A stretch of 64,000 nt of DNA from Pelagimonas sp050633425. Its GTDB lineage: Bacteria > Pseudomonadota > Alphaproteobacteria > Rhodobacterales > Rhodobacteraceae. The notes beneath the pieces were generated by a model. The model saw only the letters and a program-made list of their open reading frames with translations. It was not told the DNA's origin and did no database searches. The translations under genes were made by a program, and so were the position numbers. The DNA is taken from positions 1-64,000 of the forward strand of contig NZ_JBOEGM010000025.1 of the NCBI RefSeq assembly GCF_050633425.1. Reading direction: 5' to 3'. Positions 1 to 8,823 of the stretch are shown here, in pieces; positions within the stretch are counted from its first letter, which is position 1, and every line of letters starts with the position of its first letter.

Positions 1-58
1 GGCCGATCCATCCGTGGTGGAAACGCTGGTTGACAACCGTATGAACCGGGAGAGCTGA
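1..58 (+). CDS. C-terminal fragment of an unidentified protein (cut by window edge)
   Basis: From base 2 the frame reads about 18 residues ending in DNRMNRES before TGA at 56-58, four bases upstream of the adk start. The short gap, and a GGGAG sequence inside its last codons that can serve as the adk ribosome-binding site, suggest that it is cotranscribed with adk. The visible tail is too short to name the family. Confidence 0.5.
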   Translation, partial: ADPSVVETLVDNRMNRES

Positions 59-61
59 GCC

Positions 62-748
62 ATGATGGATGGATCAACAACTCTCGCTGCGCCTGTCCTT
101 ATCCTGCTTGGCCCCCCAGGGGCCGGCAAAGGCACCCAAGCCCGTATGCTGGAAGAAGAATTTGGTTTTGTTCAGCTTTCGACCGGAGATCTTTTGCGCG
201 CCGCTGTGGCCGCTGGGACCGAGGCCGGAAAACGCGCCAAGGCGGTTATGGAAGCGGGCGATCTGGTCAGCGACGATATCGTGATTGCGATCCTGCGTGA
301 CCGTTTGAGCGACACCGATTGCGCCAAGGGGGTCATCCTTGATGGCTTCCCACGCACCACGGTTCAGGCCGAAGCTCTGGACCGTCTGCTTGAGGACTCA
401 GGTCAGCGTATCAACGCCGCGATCAGCCTTGAGGTTGACGACGCTGCGATGGTGACGCGGATTTCCGGCCGCTACACCTGTGGCGGATGTGGCGAAGGCT
501 ATCACGACACCTTCAAACAGCCAAAAGCCAGCGGTGTTTGCGACAATTGCGGCGGGACGGACATGAAGCGCCGCGCCGACGACAATGCCGAAACCGTTGC
601 CAGCCGTTTGGAAGCCTATCACGCTCAAACCGCCCCGCTGATTGAATATTACAAAACTCAAGGCGCGCTGAAAGGCGTGGCTGCCATGGGTGCCATCAAT
701 GAAATCGCGTCCGAAATGGGCGCAATAGTTCGAGGGGCCGTCGCGTAA
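62..748 (+). CDS. adk: Adenylate kinase with zinc-type LID domain
   Basis: Cytosolic enzyme that interconverts ATP + AMP and 2 ADP, keeping the adenylate pool balanced. The 228-residue product carries the P-loop GPPGAGKGT at about residues 17-25 and the adenylate kinase signature LDGFPRT. The LID segment holds four cysteines (C140, C143, C160, C163) arranged as in zinc-binding adenylate kinases. It is slightly longer at the N terminus than usual; ATG at 62 or 65 are both possible, with GGGAG a few bases upstream. In many alphaproteobacteria adk sits in the ribosomal protein operon, whereas here it precedes a sodium:solute symporter. Two GC-rich hairpins (about 762-785 and 795-818) separate it from the next gene. 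Confidence 0.96.
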   Translation: MMDGSTTLAAPVLILLGPPGAGKGTQARMLEEEFGFVQLSTGDLLRAAVAAGTEAGKRAKAVMEAGDLVSDDIVIAILRDRLSDTDCAKGVILDGFPRTTVQAEALDRLLEDSGQRINAAISLEVDDAAMVTRISGRYTCGGCGEGYHDTFKQPKASGVCDNCGGTDMKRRADDNAETVASRLEAYHAQTAPLIEYYKTQGALKGVAAMGAINEIASEMGAIVRGAVA

Positions 749-839
749 GCGTCGGCACCTTGGCGCCCCTTGGGACGGGGGGCGCAGCAAAAGCCCTGCC
801 CTTCCCCGGGCAGGCAAATGGAGGAAGAGGAGGACCCGC

Positions 840-1127
840 ATGACGGATCACACATCTCAAGACGCAAAAGCCGCCGAAAAGTCCGATCAGGGCTATTGGG
901 CCGCCAACGTGCGTATCATTTTGGTTAGCCTGGTTATTTGGGCCGTTGTTAGCTTTGGTTTCGGTATTCTGCTGCGCCCTGCCCTGTCGGGTATCCGCGT
1001 GGGTGGCACTGACCTTGGCTTTTGGTTTGCCCAACAAGGGTCAATCATCGTCTTTTTGGGCCTGATCTTTTTCTACGCCTGGCGGATGAACAAGCTCGAC
1101 CGTGAATACGGCGTCGAAGAGGAATAA
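840..1127 (+). CDS. DUF4212 small subunit of a sodium:solute symporter
   Basis: A 95-residue protein with two predicted membrane segments (about residues 25-47 and 63-82), a charged N terminus and a C terminus rich in acidic residues. The YWAANVRII stretch followed by two helices is typical of DUF4212, a family found next to VC_2705-type sodium:solute symporters and thought to be their small subunit. It ends five bases before the symporter start, so translation is probably coupled. AGGAAGAGGAGG upstream is a strong ribosome-binding site. Confidence 0.9.
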   Translation: MTDHTSQDAKAAEKSDQGYWAANVRIILVSLVIWAVVSFGFGILLRPALSGIRVGGTDLGFWFAQQGSIIVFLGLIFFYAWRMNKLDREYGVEEE

Positions 1128-1132
1128 GCGCA

Positions 1133-2917
1133 ATGGATCAGTTTACCATCAACCTGCTGTTTGTTGGCGCGTCTTTTGCGCTCTACATCGGCATCGCGAT
1201 CTGGGCCCGTGCGGGTTCCACATCCGAATTCTACGCTGCGGGTCGCGGCGTTCACCCGGTCACCAACGGTATGGCGACAGCGGCTGACTGGATGTCAGCG
1301 GCCTCGTTCATTTCGATGGCCGGTCTTATCGCGTTCACCGGCTACGACAACTCTTCCTTCTTGATGGGTTGGACAGGCGGCTACGTTCTGCTGGCTCTGC
1401 TGCTTGCGCCTTACCTGCGTAAGTTCGGCAAGTTCACCGTGTCCGAATTCATCGGCGATCGTTTCTACAGCCCAACCGCGCGTGTTGTTGCGGTTATCTG
1501 TCTGATCGTTGCCTCCACCACCTATGTTATCGGTCAGATGACCGGTGTTGGTGTTGCCTTTGGTCGCTTCTTGGAAGTGTCCAACACGGCCGGTCTGTTG
1601 ATCGGTGCCTGTGTGGTTTTCGCCTACGCTGTGTTCGGCGGCATGAAGGGTGTGACATACACTCAGGTTGCTCAGTACGTTGTTCTGATCATGGCCTACA
1701 CCATCCCAGCGATCTTTATCTCGCTGCAGCTGACCGGTAACCCTGTTCCTGCTCTGGGTCTGTTTGGTGATCACGCCGCGTCGGGTACGCCGCTGCTAAC
1801 CACGCTTGACCAAATCGTGTCCGAGCTTGGCTTCAAAGAGTATACAGCCCACCACGCTGACACGTTCAACATGGTTCTGTTCACTCTGTCGCTGATGATC
1901 GGTACCGCGGGTCTGCCCCACGTGATCATGCGTTTCTTCACCGTTCCTAAAGTTGCCGACGCACGTTGGTCTGCTGGTTGGGCGCTGGTGTTCATCGCGC
2001 TGCTTTACCTCACCGCCCCTGCTGTTGGTGCCATGGCGCGTCTGAACATCACTGAACTGATGTGGCCAAACGGCACGTCTGGTGACCCTGTTTCGGTCGA
2101 AATGATCGAAGGCGAGAAGCAATATGACTGGATGGCGACTTGGCAGAAAACTGGCCTCTTGGGCTGGGAAGACAAGAACGGCGACGGCAAAATCGCTTAC
2201 TTCAACGAAAAAGACGCCGACACAGTTGCCAAAATGGAAGCTGCTGGCTGGGGTTCTGAAAACGAGCTGACCAAGTTCAACCGCGACATCCTGGTTCTTG
2301 CGAACCCTGAAATTGCGAACTTGCAACCTTGGGTTATTGGTCTGGTTGCTGCGGGTGGTCTTGCCGCTGCTCTGTCAACCGCTGCTGGCCTGTTGCTGGC
2401 GATCTCTTCTGCGGTATCGCATGACTTGATCAAAGGTTCGATCAATCCGAATATCTCGGAAAAAGGTGAATTGCTCTCCGCTCGTATCGCCATGGCCGTT
2501 GCCATCGCCGTTGCGACATGGCTGGGTCTGAACCCTCCGGGCTTCGCTGCTCAAACCGTGGCCCTTGCCTTTGGTCTGGCCGCTGCGTCGATCTTCCCGG
2601 CGCTGATGATGGGCATCTTTACCAAGGTGAACAACAAAGGTGCTGTTGCAGGCATGTTGGCCGGTCTGGGTGTCACCCTGATCTACATCTTCCTGCACAA
2701 AGGTTGGTTCTTTGTTCCGGGCACCAACACCTTCACCGACGCAGACCCTCTCTTGGGGACAATCAAATCGACTTCCTTCGGTGCGATTGGCGCGATGGTG
2801 AACTTCTGTGTGGCCTTCACAGTCTCCAAATTCTCGGCTCCTATCCCTACCGAGATCGAAGAGCTGGTCGAAAGCGTTCGCGTACCACGCGGTGCTGGCG
2901 AAGCTGTGGATCACTAA
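1133..2917 (+). CDS. Sodium:solute symporter, VC_2705/ActP-like
   Basis: Inner-membrane secondary transporter of the SSS family, 594 residues, with about 13 hydrophobic segments. The motif TAADWMSAASFISMAG in the first third is characteristic of the acetate permease-like branch. A hydrophilic insertion of about 90 residues (roughly 310-400) containing DKNGDGKI resembles that seen in VC_2705-subfamily members. Together with the DUF4212 protein it probably takes up a small monocarboxylate such as acetate, but the substrate cannot be read from sequence. A stem-loop terminator follows at 2968-2996. The downstream DUF294/exonuclease genes, which often accompany this symporter, may modulate its use. 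Confidence 0.93.
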   Translation: MDQFTINLLFVGASFALYIGIAIWARAGSTSEFYAAGRGVHPVTNGMATAADWMSAASFISMAGLIAFTGYDNSSFLMGWTGGYVLLALLLAPYLRKFGKFTVSEFIGDRFYSPTARVVAVICLIVASTTYVIGQMTGVGVAFGRFLEVSNTAGLLIGACVVFAYAVFGGMKGVTYTQVAQYVVLIMAYTIPAIFISLQLTGNPVPALGLFGDHAASGTPLLTTLDQIVSELGFKEYTAHHADTFNMVLFTLSLMIGTAGLPHVIMRFFTVPKVADARWSAGWALVFIALLYLTAPAVGAMARLNITELMWPNGTSGDPVSVEMIEGEKQYDWMATWQKTGLLGWEDKNGDGKIAYFNEKDADTVAKMEAAGWGSENELTKFNRDILVLANPEIANLQPWVIGLVAAGGLAAALSTAAGLLLAISSAVSHDLIKGSINPNISEKGELLSARIAMAVAIAVATWLGLNPPGFAAQTVALAFGLAAASIFPALMMGIFTKVNNKGAVAGMLAGLGVTLIYIFLHKGWFFVPGTNTFTDADPLLGTIKSTSFGAIGAMVNFCVAFTVSKFSAPIPTEIEELVESVRVPRGAGEAVDH

Positions 2918-2967
2918 ACAATGAGTGCTCTGTTGTTTCCCATTCGGCAGAGCACATCATGACCAAG

Positions 2968-2996
2968 ACGGGGCGCCTATACGGTGCCCCGTTTTA
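2968..2996 (+). terminator. Rho-independent terminator after the symporter
   Basis: A ten-base-pair GC-rich stem (ACGGGGCGCC pairing with GGTGCCCCGT, one G-U) around a TATAC loop, followed by TTTT. It lies 51 bases after the symporter stop and closes the adk/symporter transcription unit. Confidence 0.8.
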
Positions 2997-3138
2997 CATT
3001 TCCTAAGGGTAATTCACACTTGCCTCTCCCAAAATTCTCCTGCCGTCGCAGGGCCTTATTTGCTTCAAATCAAGGTCACTGTCGCCGCCGAATGCAAAAA
3101 GACTCCCGATACTGACGTTGCAAAAAAGAGCCTGATTG

Positions 3139-4962
3139 ATGCCCCTCGACTCCGCTGCCCTCTCCCGATTTCTAAGCGCCGTGCATCCGTATGACGCACT
3201 GCCCCAAGAGGCGCTGAGCGCGCTCTTGCCCCGCTTTGAATCGCGTCTCTATTTCGCAGGCGATGAGATCTACAGCCTCGGCTCTGAGCTAGAAGGACTG
3301 TTTTTGATCCATGAAGGTCAGGTCGAAATCCGCGACGAACATGACGTGCCGGTGTCTTTGCTGGGCCGCCGAAATTCCTTTGGCGAACGCGGGTTGTTGC
3401 GCGAAGGCCTGTCGGTCACCTCGGCGCGGGCCGTCGAAGATTGCCTGCTGGTCATCCTACCGCGAGACGCTTTTCACGGGTTGCTTGAAACCCAAGACGC
3501 GGCGCGCAAATTCTTTGACCGCAGTCGCACCGCCAAACCACGCAAAGCTGACCTCTCAACAAGCCGGGTTGCCACCCTGATGGCCCCGGCTCCTTTGACG
3601 TGCCCCGCTCAAACCACAGTCAGAGACGCGGCACAGATCATGCATTCTCGTCGCATTTCATCGGTTTGTATCACCGATGGAAGCAACCTTCTGGGCATTG
3701 CAACGATCCGCGATCTATCGGGCAAAGTTGTCGGAGGAGCCCTGCCCTATGACACGCCGCTGTCAGATATCATGACACCAAACCCAATGACCCTATCCCC
3801 GTCAGATATCGGGTCTGACGTGTTGCATATGATGATGGAGCGGCGGATCGGCCATGTTCCCATCACCGAAGCGGGTAAGTTGGTGGGCATCGTCACCCAG
3901 ACAGACCTCACCCGGTTTCAGGCCGTTAGTTCGGCCGAGTTGGTGTCAGAAATCGCCCATGCCTCAAGCGCCGAAGAGATGGCCAAGGTGACTGCGCGTA
4001 TTCCGCAACTTTTGTTGCAGCTTGTCGCGGGCGGAAACCGCCACGAAGTTGTCACGCGTTTGATTACTGACATCGCCGACACGGCAACCCGCCGCCTTTT
4101 GGCCCTAGCCGAAGAGACCTTCGGCCCCGCGCCAGTGCCGTTTCTTTGGTTGGCCTGTGGGAGCCAAGGACGCCAGGAACAAACCGGCGTTTCGGACCAA
4201 GACAACTGCATTTTGATCGACGATGCCGTGACCCAAGATCAAATGCCCTATTTCACCAAACTGGCCGAGTTTGTTTGTACGGGCCTTGATACCTGTGGCT
4301 ATGTGTTTTGCCCCGGCGACATGATGGCCACCAATCCGCGCTGGTGCCAACCCGTTCGGGTCTGGCGGGAGTATTTCCGCAGTTGGATCAACAAGCCAGT
4401 CCCCGAAGCACAAATGCTGGCCTCTGTTATGTTTGATCTGCGCCCTATCGGAGGCGCGGTTGATCTGTTCGGCGACCTGCAGGAAGAGACGCTAAAAGCC
4501 GCCGCCCAAAACTCCATCTTTGTTGCGCATATGCTGTCCAACTCTCTGAAGCACACGCCCCCATTGGGGTTGTTGCGCGGCTTTGCGACCATTCGCTCGG
4601 GGGAGCACAAAAACCATTTGGACCTGAAACATAACGGCGTTGTTCCTGTGGTGGATTTGGGCCGGATTTATGCGCTTCAAAGTCGGTTGGCGCAAGCCAA
4701 TACCCGCGCGCGGCTCGAAGGGGCAATGGCGGCTGGCGTGCTCAGCCAATCCGGTGGCCAGGACCTCTTGGATGCCTATGATTTGATCGCGGAATCCCGG
4801 CTGGAACATCAGGCCGAACAAGTCAAATCGGGCAATGCGCCTGACAACTATCTGGCCCCTGCGGACCTGTCAGATTTCGAACGCAGTCATTTGCGGGATG
4901 CATTTGTGGTGGTGAAATCCCTACAGTCTGCCGTAGGACATGGAAAAGGGATGCTCGGATGA
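3139..4962 (+). CDS. DUF294 nucleotidyltransferase with cyclic-nucleotide-binding and CBS domains
   Basis: A cytosolic 607-residue regulatory protein. An N-terminal cyclic-nucleotide-binding-like domain (about 15-125) is followed by two CBS motifs (about 145-260), a GlnD-like nucleotidyltransferase domain and a DUF294 C-terminal domain. The nucleotidyltransferase signature GSQGRQEQTGVSDQDN lies near residue 340, with the expected acidic pair. ATG at 3139 is preferred over the in-frame TTG at 3136. The family is often encoded beside DUF4212/SSS symporters and DnaQ-like exonucleases, as here. Its nucleotidylated target, if any, is unknown. Confidence 0.88.
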   Translation: MPLDSAALSRFLSAVHPYDALPQEALSALLPRFESRLYFAGDEIYSLGSELEGLFLIHEGQVEIRDEHDVPVSLLGRRNSFGERGLLREGLSVTSARAVEDCLLVILPRDAFHGLLETQDAARKFFDRSRTAKPRKADLSTSRVATLMAPAPLTCPAQTTVRDAAQIMHSRRISSVCITDGSNLLGIATIRDLSGKVVGGALPYDTPLSDIMTPNPMTLSPSDIGSDVLHMMMERRIGHVPITEAGKLVGIVTQTDLTRFQAVSSAELVSEIAHASSAEEMAKVTARIPQLLLQLVAGGNRHEVVTRLITDIADTATRRLLALAEETFGPAPVPFLWLACGSQGRQEQTGVSDQDNCILIDDAVTQDQMPYFTKLAEFVCTGLDTCGYVFCPGDMMATNPRWCQPVRVWREYFRSWINKPVPEAQMLASVMFDLRPIGGAVDLFGDLQEETLKAAAQNSIFVAHMLSNSLKHTPPLGLLRGFATIRSGEHKNHLDLKHNGVVPVVDLGRIYALQSRLAQANTRARLEGAMAAGVLSQSGGQDLLDAYDLIAESRLEHQAEQVKSGNAPDNYLAPADLSDFERSHLRDAFVVVKSLQSAVGHGKGMLG

Positions 4963-4970
4963 GGCCAGCC

Positions 4971-5012
4971 AAATTCCATTCATGGAATTTGCAAGACTCT
5001 TGCAAGAGTTTT
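4971..5012. repeat. Two successive inverted repeats downstream of the DUF294 gene
   Basis: The first repeat pairs AAATTCCAT (4971-4979) with ATGGAATTT (4982-4990). Immediately after it comes the 14-base palindrome ACTCTTGCAAGAGT at 4996-5009. The same palindrome recurs at 51621-51634 after the KefB-type gene. It could be a protein-binding operator or a weak hairpin; no long T-tract follows. Confidence 0.55.
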
Positions 5013-5071
5013 GGCCGCGCTTCTGGCACACAATGGGAATGAACACCGGGTGACGGTGTTGGGGAGGTTGA

Positions 5072-5572
5072 ATGTTTCTGGAATTGATCGCGGTTTTTAT
5101 CGCCGGGTTTGCGGGTGCCGGTGCCATGATGTTACTGGCCAAGCTCACCGGCGGGCGGTTGCCAAAATGGCTTATCCCAGTTGGCGCAGGTGCCGCCATG
5201 CTCGCGGCAGGTATTTCCAGCGAATACAGCTGGTACAGCCGCACATCGGGAAATCTTCCTGAAGGCATTGAAATCGCCCAAACAGGTGAGAGCAAAGCGA
5301 TGTGGCGTCCCTGGACCTATGTGTTCCCGATGACCAACCGCTTTGTCGCGGCCGACATCGGAAATAAACAAGCCAACAGCGCGACAGAGGGGCTTTTCCT
5401 CGTTGATCTCTACTTTTTTGGCCGTTGGCAGGCGGTTCAAGTTGTTGAAGTCATGGTAGATTGCAAGACCCACCGCCGGGCCGACCCGGTGCTTGGTGAT
5501 GGCTCTGAGCCATTATGGCGTGATGTCGGCCCCAAAGATGAGATTGTGAAAACCGTCTGTCAGGAGGCCTGA
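5072..5572 (+). CDS. Conserved hypothetical membrane-anchored protein
   Basis: A 166-residue protein that I do not recognise as a named family. Two hydrophobic segments near the N terminus (about residues 3-23 and 34-48) suggest membrane insertion, followed by a soluble domain of about 115 residues with a CKTHRRAD stretch and a conserved-looking end. It ends one base before the exonuclease start, and a GGGGAGGTT ribosome-binding site precedes its ATG. Its position between the DUF294 and exonuclease genes suggests that it belongs to the same functional unit, probably as a membrane partner. Confidence 0.7.
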   Translation: MFLELIAVFIAGFAGAGAMMLLAKLTGGRLPKWLIPVGAGAAMLAAGISSEYSWYSRTSGNLPEGIEIAQTGESKAMWRPWTYVFPMTNRFVAADIGNKQANSATEGLFLVDLYFFGRWQAVQVVEVMVDCKTHRRADPVLGDGSEPLWRDVGPKDEIVKTVCQEA

Positions 5573-5573
5573 C

Positions 5574-6983
5574 ATGTTTACCAAGCTCAGCCTTAGAGTG
5601 AGGATTTTCCTGTTTTTCTGCCTGATTGCCATAGGTGGCACAAGCTTGGTTCTCGTCTCGCTCTGGATCGGTCACGCACGTGTCTCGAAGACATCCGTTG
5701 CGGATGGCTTCCTCTTTGCCGGGATCATTTCCGTCCTCGGCACAGTGGGATTGACCGCCGGAATTTGGCTTCTCTTCGACGAAAACATTGCCAAACCGAT
5801 TGAAAAACTGGCCTCGGAAATGCGGACCCGCGCGCATGCCGGTGTTGGCACAGAGGTGGACACCAAAGCCGCCCGTTATTTGGGTGACCTCGCTCCGGCG
5901 GCCAGCGCGGTGACCACAGCTTTGTCAGACACGGCACTATCGACGGCCCAAAAAGTTGCTGCCGAAACAGAGCGGTTGGCTGCGGAAAAAGCCCGTCTCA
6001 CCGCACTTCTGACTGAAATTCCCGTTGCGATGATCTTGGTAAACGCGCATGATCAGATCGTTTTATACGATGGCCAGGCCGCCGAAGTCTTATCTCAAAT
6101 CGGAGTGCCCCGCCTGAATGCCCCGATCGGCGACTACTTTGACACTGCCAGCTTGAAAGCGGCCATCAAGAAACTCAACAAAACCGGTCTAGAAGTGAGT
6201 TTTGCCGCCAAAGGGGCCCATGACAGGCTCAGCTTTGATACCCGAATGAAGGCAATGGATGGCGGCGGCTATATGCTGATGATCGACGCCGAGCACGTTA
6301 ACATCACCCCCGATGCGGCGCGCCCGTTGGTGTACGACTTCGATCTAATGGACCGCACGAGTGAACAGCATGGCACCCATACACCGCTTCGCGATTTGAC
6401 CTATGCGGTGTTCGATACTGAAACCACTGGCCTGTTGCCCCACAAAGACGAGATCGTGCAAATCGGTGCTGTCCGGGTCGTGAATGGCCGCATCGTTGAG
6501 GGGGAAAGCATTAACCAATTGGTCGATCCCGGCCGCCCCATTCCCCCCGCCTCGACCAAAGTGCATCATGTCAGCGACGCAATGGTTGCCGGTGCCCCCA
6601 ATATTGCCACCGCTGGGCTGCAGTTTCATCGCTTTGCCAGCAATTCGGTGATCGTCGCCCACAATGCCCCGTTCGATATGGCCTTCTTGCACCGCGACAA
6701 AGCTAAAATGGGTGTCGACTGGGACCATCCCATTCTTGACACCGTGCTCTTGTCCGCCGTGCTGTTTGGCGCGTCCCAAACCCACACACTGGATGCGCTA
6801 TGTGATAGGCTTGATGTCACCATCCCCCCGGAATTGCGCCATACAGCACTGGGTGATGCGCAAGCCACAGCCGAAGTTCTGGTGCGGATGCTCCCCATGC
6901 TCGAAGCGCGCGGTTTGTCCACATTTGGCGAGGTCATCGAAGAAACCCGCCGCCACGGGCGACTTCTCGAAGACCTCAACTAG
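5574..6983 (+). CDS. Membrane-anchored PAS/HAMP-like protein fused to a DnaQ-type 3'-5' exonuclease
   Basis: A 469-residue fusion. Two membrane helices (about 9-27 and 43-66) lead into a HAMP-like linker and coiled coil, a PAS-like sensor region (about 140-240), and a DEDDh exonuclease domain (about 275-445). Catalytic residues are visible: D281 and E283 in FDTETTG, D368 in AHNAPFD, and H423/D428 in HTALGD. The exonuclease part resembles DNA polymerase III epsilon, but the membrane sensor front end makes a replicative role unlikely. It is more likely a signal-controlled nuclease acting on RNA or a nucleotide second messenger. It is cotranscribed with the preceding small membrane gene. Confidence 0.88.
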   Translation: MFTKLSLRVRIFLFFCLIAIGGTSLVLVSLWIGHARVSKTSVADGFLFAGIISVLGTVGLTAGIWLLFDENIAKPIEKLASEMRTRAHAGVGTEVDTKAARYLGDLAPAASAVTTALSDTALSTAQKVAAETERLAAEKARLTALLTEIPVAMILVNAHDQIVLYDGQAAEVLSQIGVPRLNAPIGDYFDTASLKAAIKKLNKTGLEVSFAAKGAHDRLSFDTRMKAMDGGGYMLMIDAEHVNITPDAARPLVYDFDLMDRTSEQHGTHTPLRDLTYAVFDTETTGLLPHKDEIVQIGAVRVVNGRIVEGESINQLVDPGRPIPPASTKVHHVSDAMVAGAPNIATAGLQFHRFASNSVIVAHNAPFDMAFLHRDKAKMGVDWDHPILDTVLLSAVLFGASQTHTLDALCDRLDVTIPPELRHTALGDAQATAEVLVRMLPMLEARGLSTFGEVIEETRRHGRLLEDLN

Positions 6984-7045
6984 CGCTCAGTTGTGGGACG
7001 GCGGGTGGGGCGACGCTCGGAACGAGCCAGCGTCACCCAGCCGAC

Positions 7046-7807
7046 TTAGCGTTGTGGCAAACGCACAGCGCCGTCCAGCCGGATTGTTGTGCCGTTCAAA
7101 TAGGCATTCTCGCAGATTTGACAGACCATTTGCGCGTATTCTGCAGGGTCCCCAAGACGATGCGGAAACGGGATATTGGCAACGATCCCGGCGGTCACAT
7201 CCTCCGGCAGCGTTTCCATCATCGGCGTGTTAAACAAGCCCGGTGCGATGGCCATGACCCGAATGCCTTGCTTGGCCATTTCACGTGCGGCTGGCAAACA
7301 CATGGCCGCAATCGCGCCCTTGGACGCGGAATAGGCGGATTGACCGAACTGACCGTCTTGAAACGCAATCGACGCCGTGTTGATCACCACGCCTCGTTCC
7401 CCCGTATCCAACGCGTCCTGCTCCATCATCGCCCGCGCCGCATAGGACATGACGTTGAAGGTTCCAATAAGGTTAACCCGAATGGTTTGCTCAAACGAGT
7501 CAATCGACAACGCCCCTTCTCGGCCAACAATCCGCTTGGCAGGCGCGATCCCAGCGCAATTCACCGCAATCCGTGGCTTGCCCAGCTCCGCAAGAACCCG
7601 ATCAAACGCCGCGGCCACCGAGGCTTGATCACCAACGTCCGTTTTGATCGCAATGCCTCCGATGTCCTTGGCCATCAAAGCTCCGCCCTCTGCGTCGAAA
7701 TCAAGGATCGCAACCTTGGCACCCTCAGCGGCAAGCCGTTTGGCTGTCGCTGCTCCCAATCCGCTTGCTCCACCTGTAACGACTGCAACCTGCCCTGTGA
7801 TATCCAT
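7046..7807 (-). CDS. SDR family 3-hydroxyacyl-CoA dehydrogenase, HSD10-like
   Basis: A 253-residue NAD-dependent short-chain dehydrogenase. It shows TGGASGLG (residues 11-18), an NCAG motif, catalytic serine in NTAS and YSASK. Overall it resembles 17-beta-HSD type 10 / 2-methyl-3-hydroxybutyryl-CoA dehydrogenases, which act in beta-oxidation and isoleucine breakdown. The start at 7807 is chosen because GGAGAAGGAG lies just upstream; an in-frame ATG 93 bases earlier adds a non-homologous leader. Downstream of the broken hydratase gene on the same strand, it may form an acyl-CoA pathway with it. Confidence 0.88.
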   Translation of the reverse strand: MDITGQVAVVTGGASGLGAATAKRLAAEGAKVAILDFDAEGGALMAKDIGGIAIKTDVGDQASVAAAFDRVLAELGKPRIAVNCAGIAPAKRIVGREGALSIDSFEQTIRVNLIGTFNVMSYAARAMMEQDALDTGERGVVINTASIAFQDGQFGQSAYSASKGAIAAMCLPAAREMAKQGIRVMAIAPGLFNTPMMETLPEDVTAGIVANIPFPHRLGDPAEYAQMVCQICENAYLNGTTIRLDGAVRLPQR

Positions 7808-7943
7808 GGTGTTCTCCTTCTCCACCGTCAAACAAAAGCCGACAAAGCCCTTCAAAAGGGGGCCAAATCGGCTCGGGTCGCTTTTGAATGACCAAATCAT
7901 GCAAGCCCGTCAATGCCATCACCGCCGACAATTGAACATTTGT

Positions 7944-8775
7944 TCAGAAAACGGCGTCAGCCTGCATTGCCATCGCGCCATCTGCCCGCCGTGCCCAGAG
8001 AGCCATGCTGTGACCCTCTGGTCGCCCTTGGATCTGAAACGGGGCATTCCCGGCAATGGGGGCCAAGCCACGGAACGAAAACCGCTTGGGTGTCTTGCCG
8101 ACCATACGCCTCCCAAGATCAACCAACAACGTCGCTGTTAGCGGCCCGTGAAAGACCAACCCCTCATAACCTTCGACCTGTCGCGCATAATCAACGTCAT
8201 AGTGAATGCGGTGCCCGTTAAAAGTCAGCGCAGAGTACCGAAACAGGGTCACAGGATCCGGCTGAATGGTTTCTGAAAACTCAGCCTCTTGGGGCGCGGG
8301 CATGGGGGCCGGAGATGTGCGCCCCTTTTGCGGGTCTTCGCGGTAAACAATATCGTGGTCTTCGCTTAGCGCGATCTGGCCGTTCTGGGAAATCTCGTGG
8401 CGTACCGTCACAAAGCACAAAGCCCCGCTGCGACCGGTCTTTTCTTCCATTTTCACAATAGAAGAGCGTTTTTGCACCATGGAGCCCAAGCGCAGCGGGT
8501 TGTGAAATTCAAACCGCCCCCCCAGCCCACATCCGACGCGGCAGGGCAATAGGTGGCAAAAATCCTCCCTTTTTAGGATGCCCATCACGCCCCAAATCAG
8601 CGGGGGATTTTGCTTCCAGAAAGAACAGCCAATGCCAAAGTGGTGGAAGCGCGTCCCCGTCTTTTAACACTCTGTCCAGACCCATTGTTGCTGCCATGCG
8701 GTTAGCAGGGTCATGTCGCAGCACATCGCTCCGAGTTTCTGTTTTGCCAATCCAGCTGGAAAAGTCTTGCGTCAT
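7944..8775 (-). pseudogene. MaoC/HTD2-like acyl-CoA hydratase interrupted by a frameshift
   Basis: Two overlapping frames together make one protein of about 276 residues. The N-terminal part (8775 to about 8518) ends in PLPRRMWAGG and then goes out of frame. The C-terminal part resumes at RFEFHNPLRLG and runs to the stop at 7944. The break falls in a run of seven C (8517-8523, G on the coding strand). Removing one base restores a continuous HTD2-type protein, the family that includes mesaconyl- and itaconyl-CoA hydratases. The C-terminal part keeps hotdog-fold features such as HRIHYDVDYA and HGPL. Either the gene is a recent pseudogene or the base is a homopolymer sequencing error. Confidence 0.8.
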
Positions 8776-8823
8776 TTCATTCTCCTACCCGGCTCATACC
8801 GGCAGCTACCGGGCCGTCCCACC

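Noticed and set aside
762..818. Two GC-rich hairpins between adk and the DUF4212 gene as a terminator or attenuator
   Set aside because: No T-tract follows either stem and the strong ribosome-binding site comes directly afterwards, so there is no good support for termination.
7052..7891. 279-codon plus-strand frame antisense to the SDR gene
   Set aside because: Mirror of the SDR coding sequence; no start context or recognisable domain.
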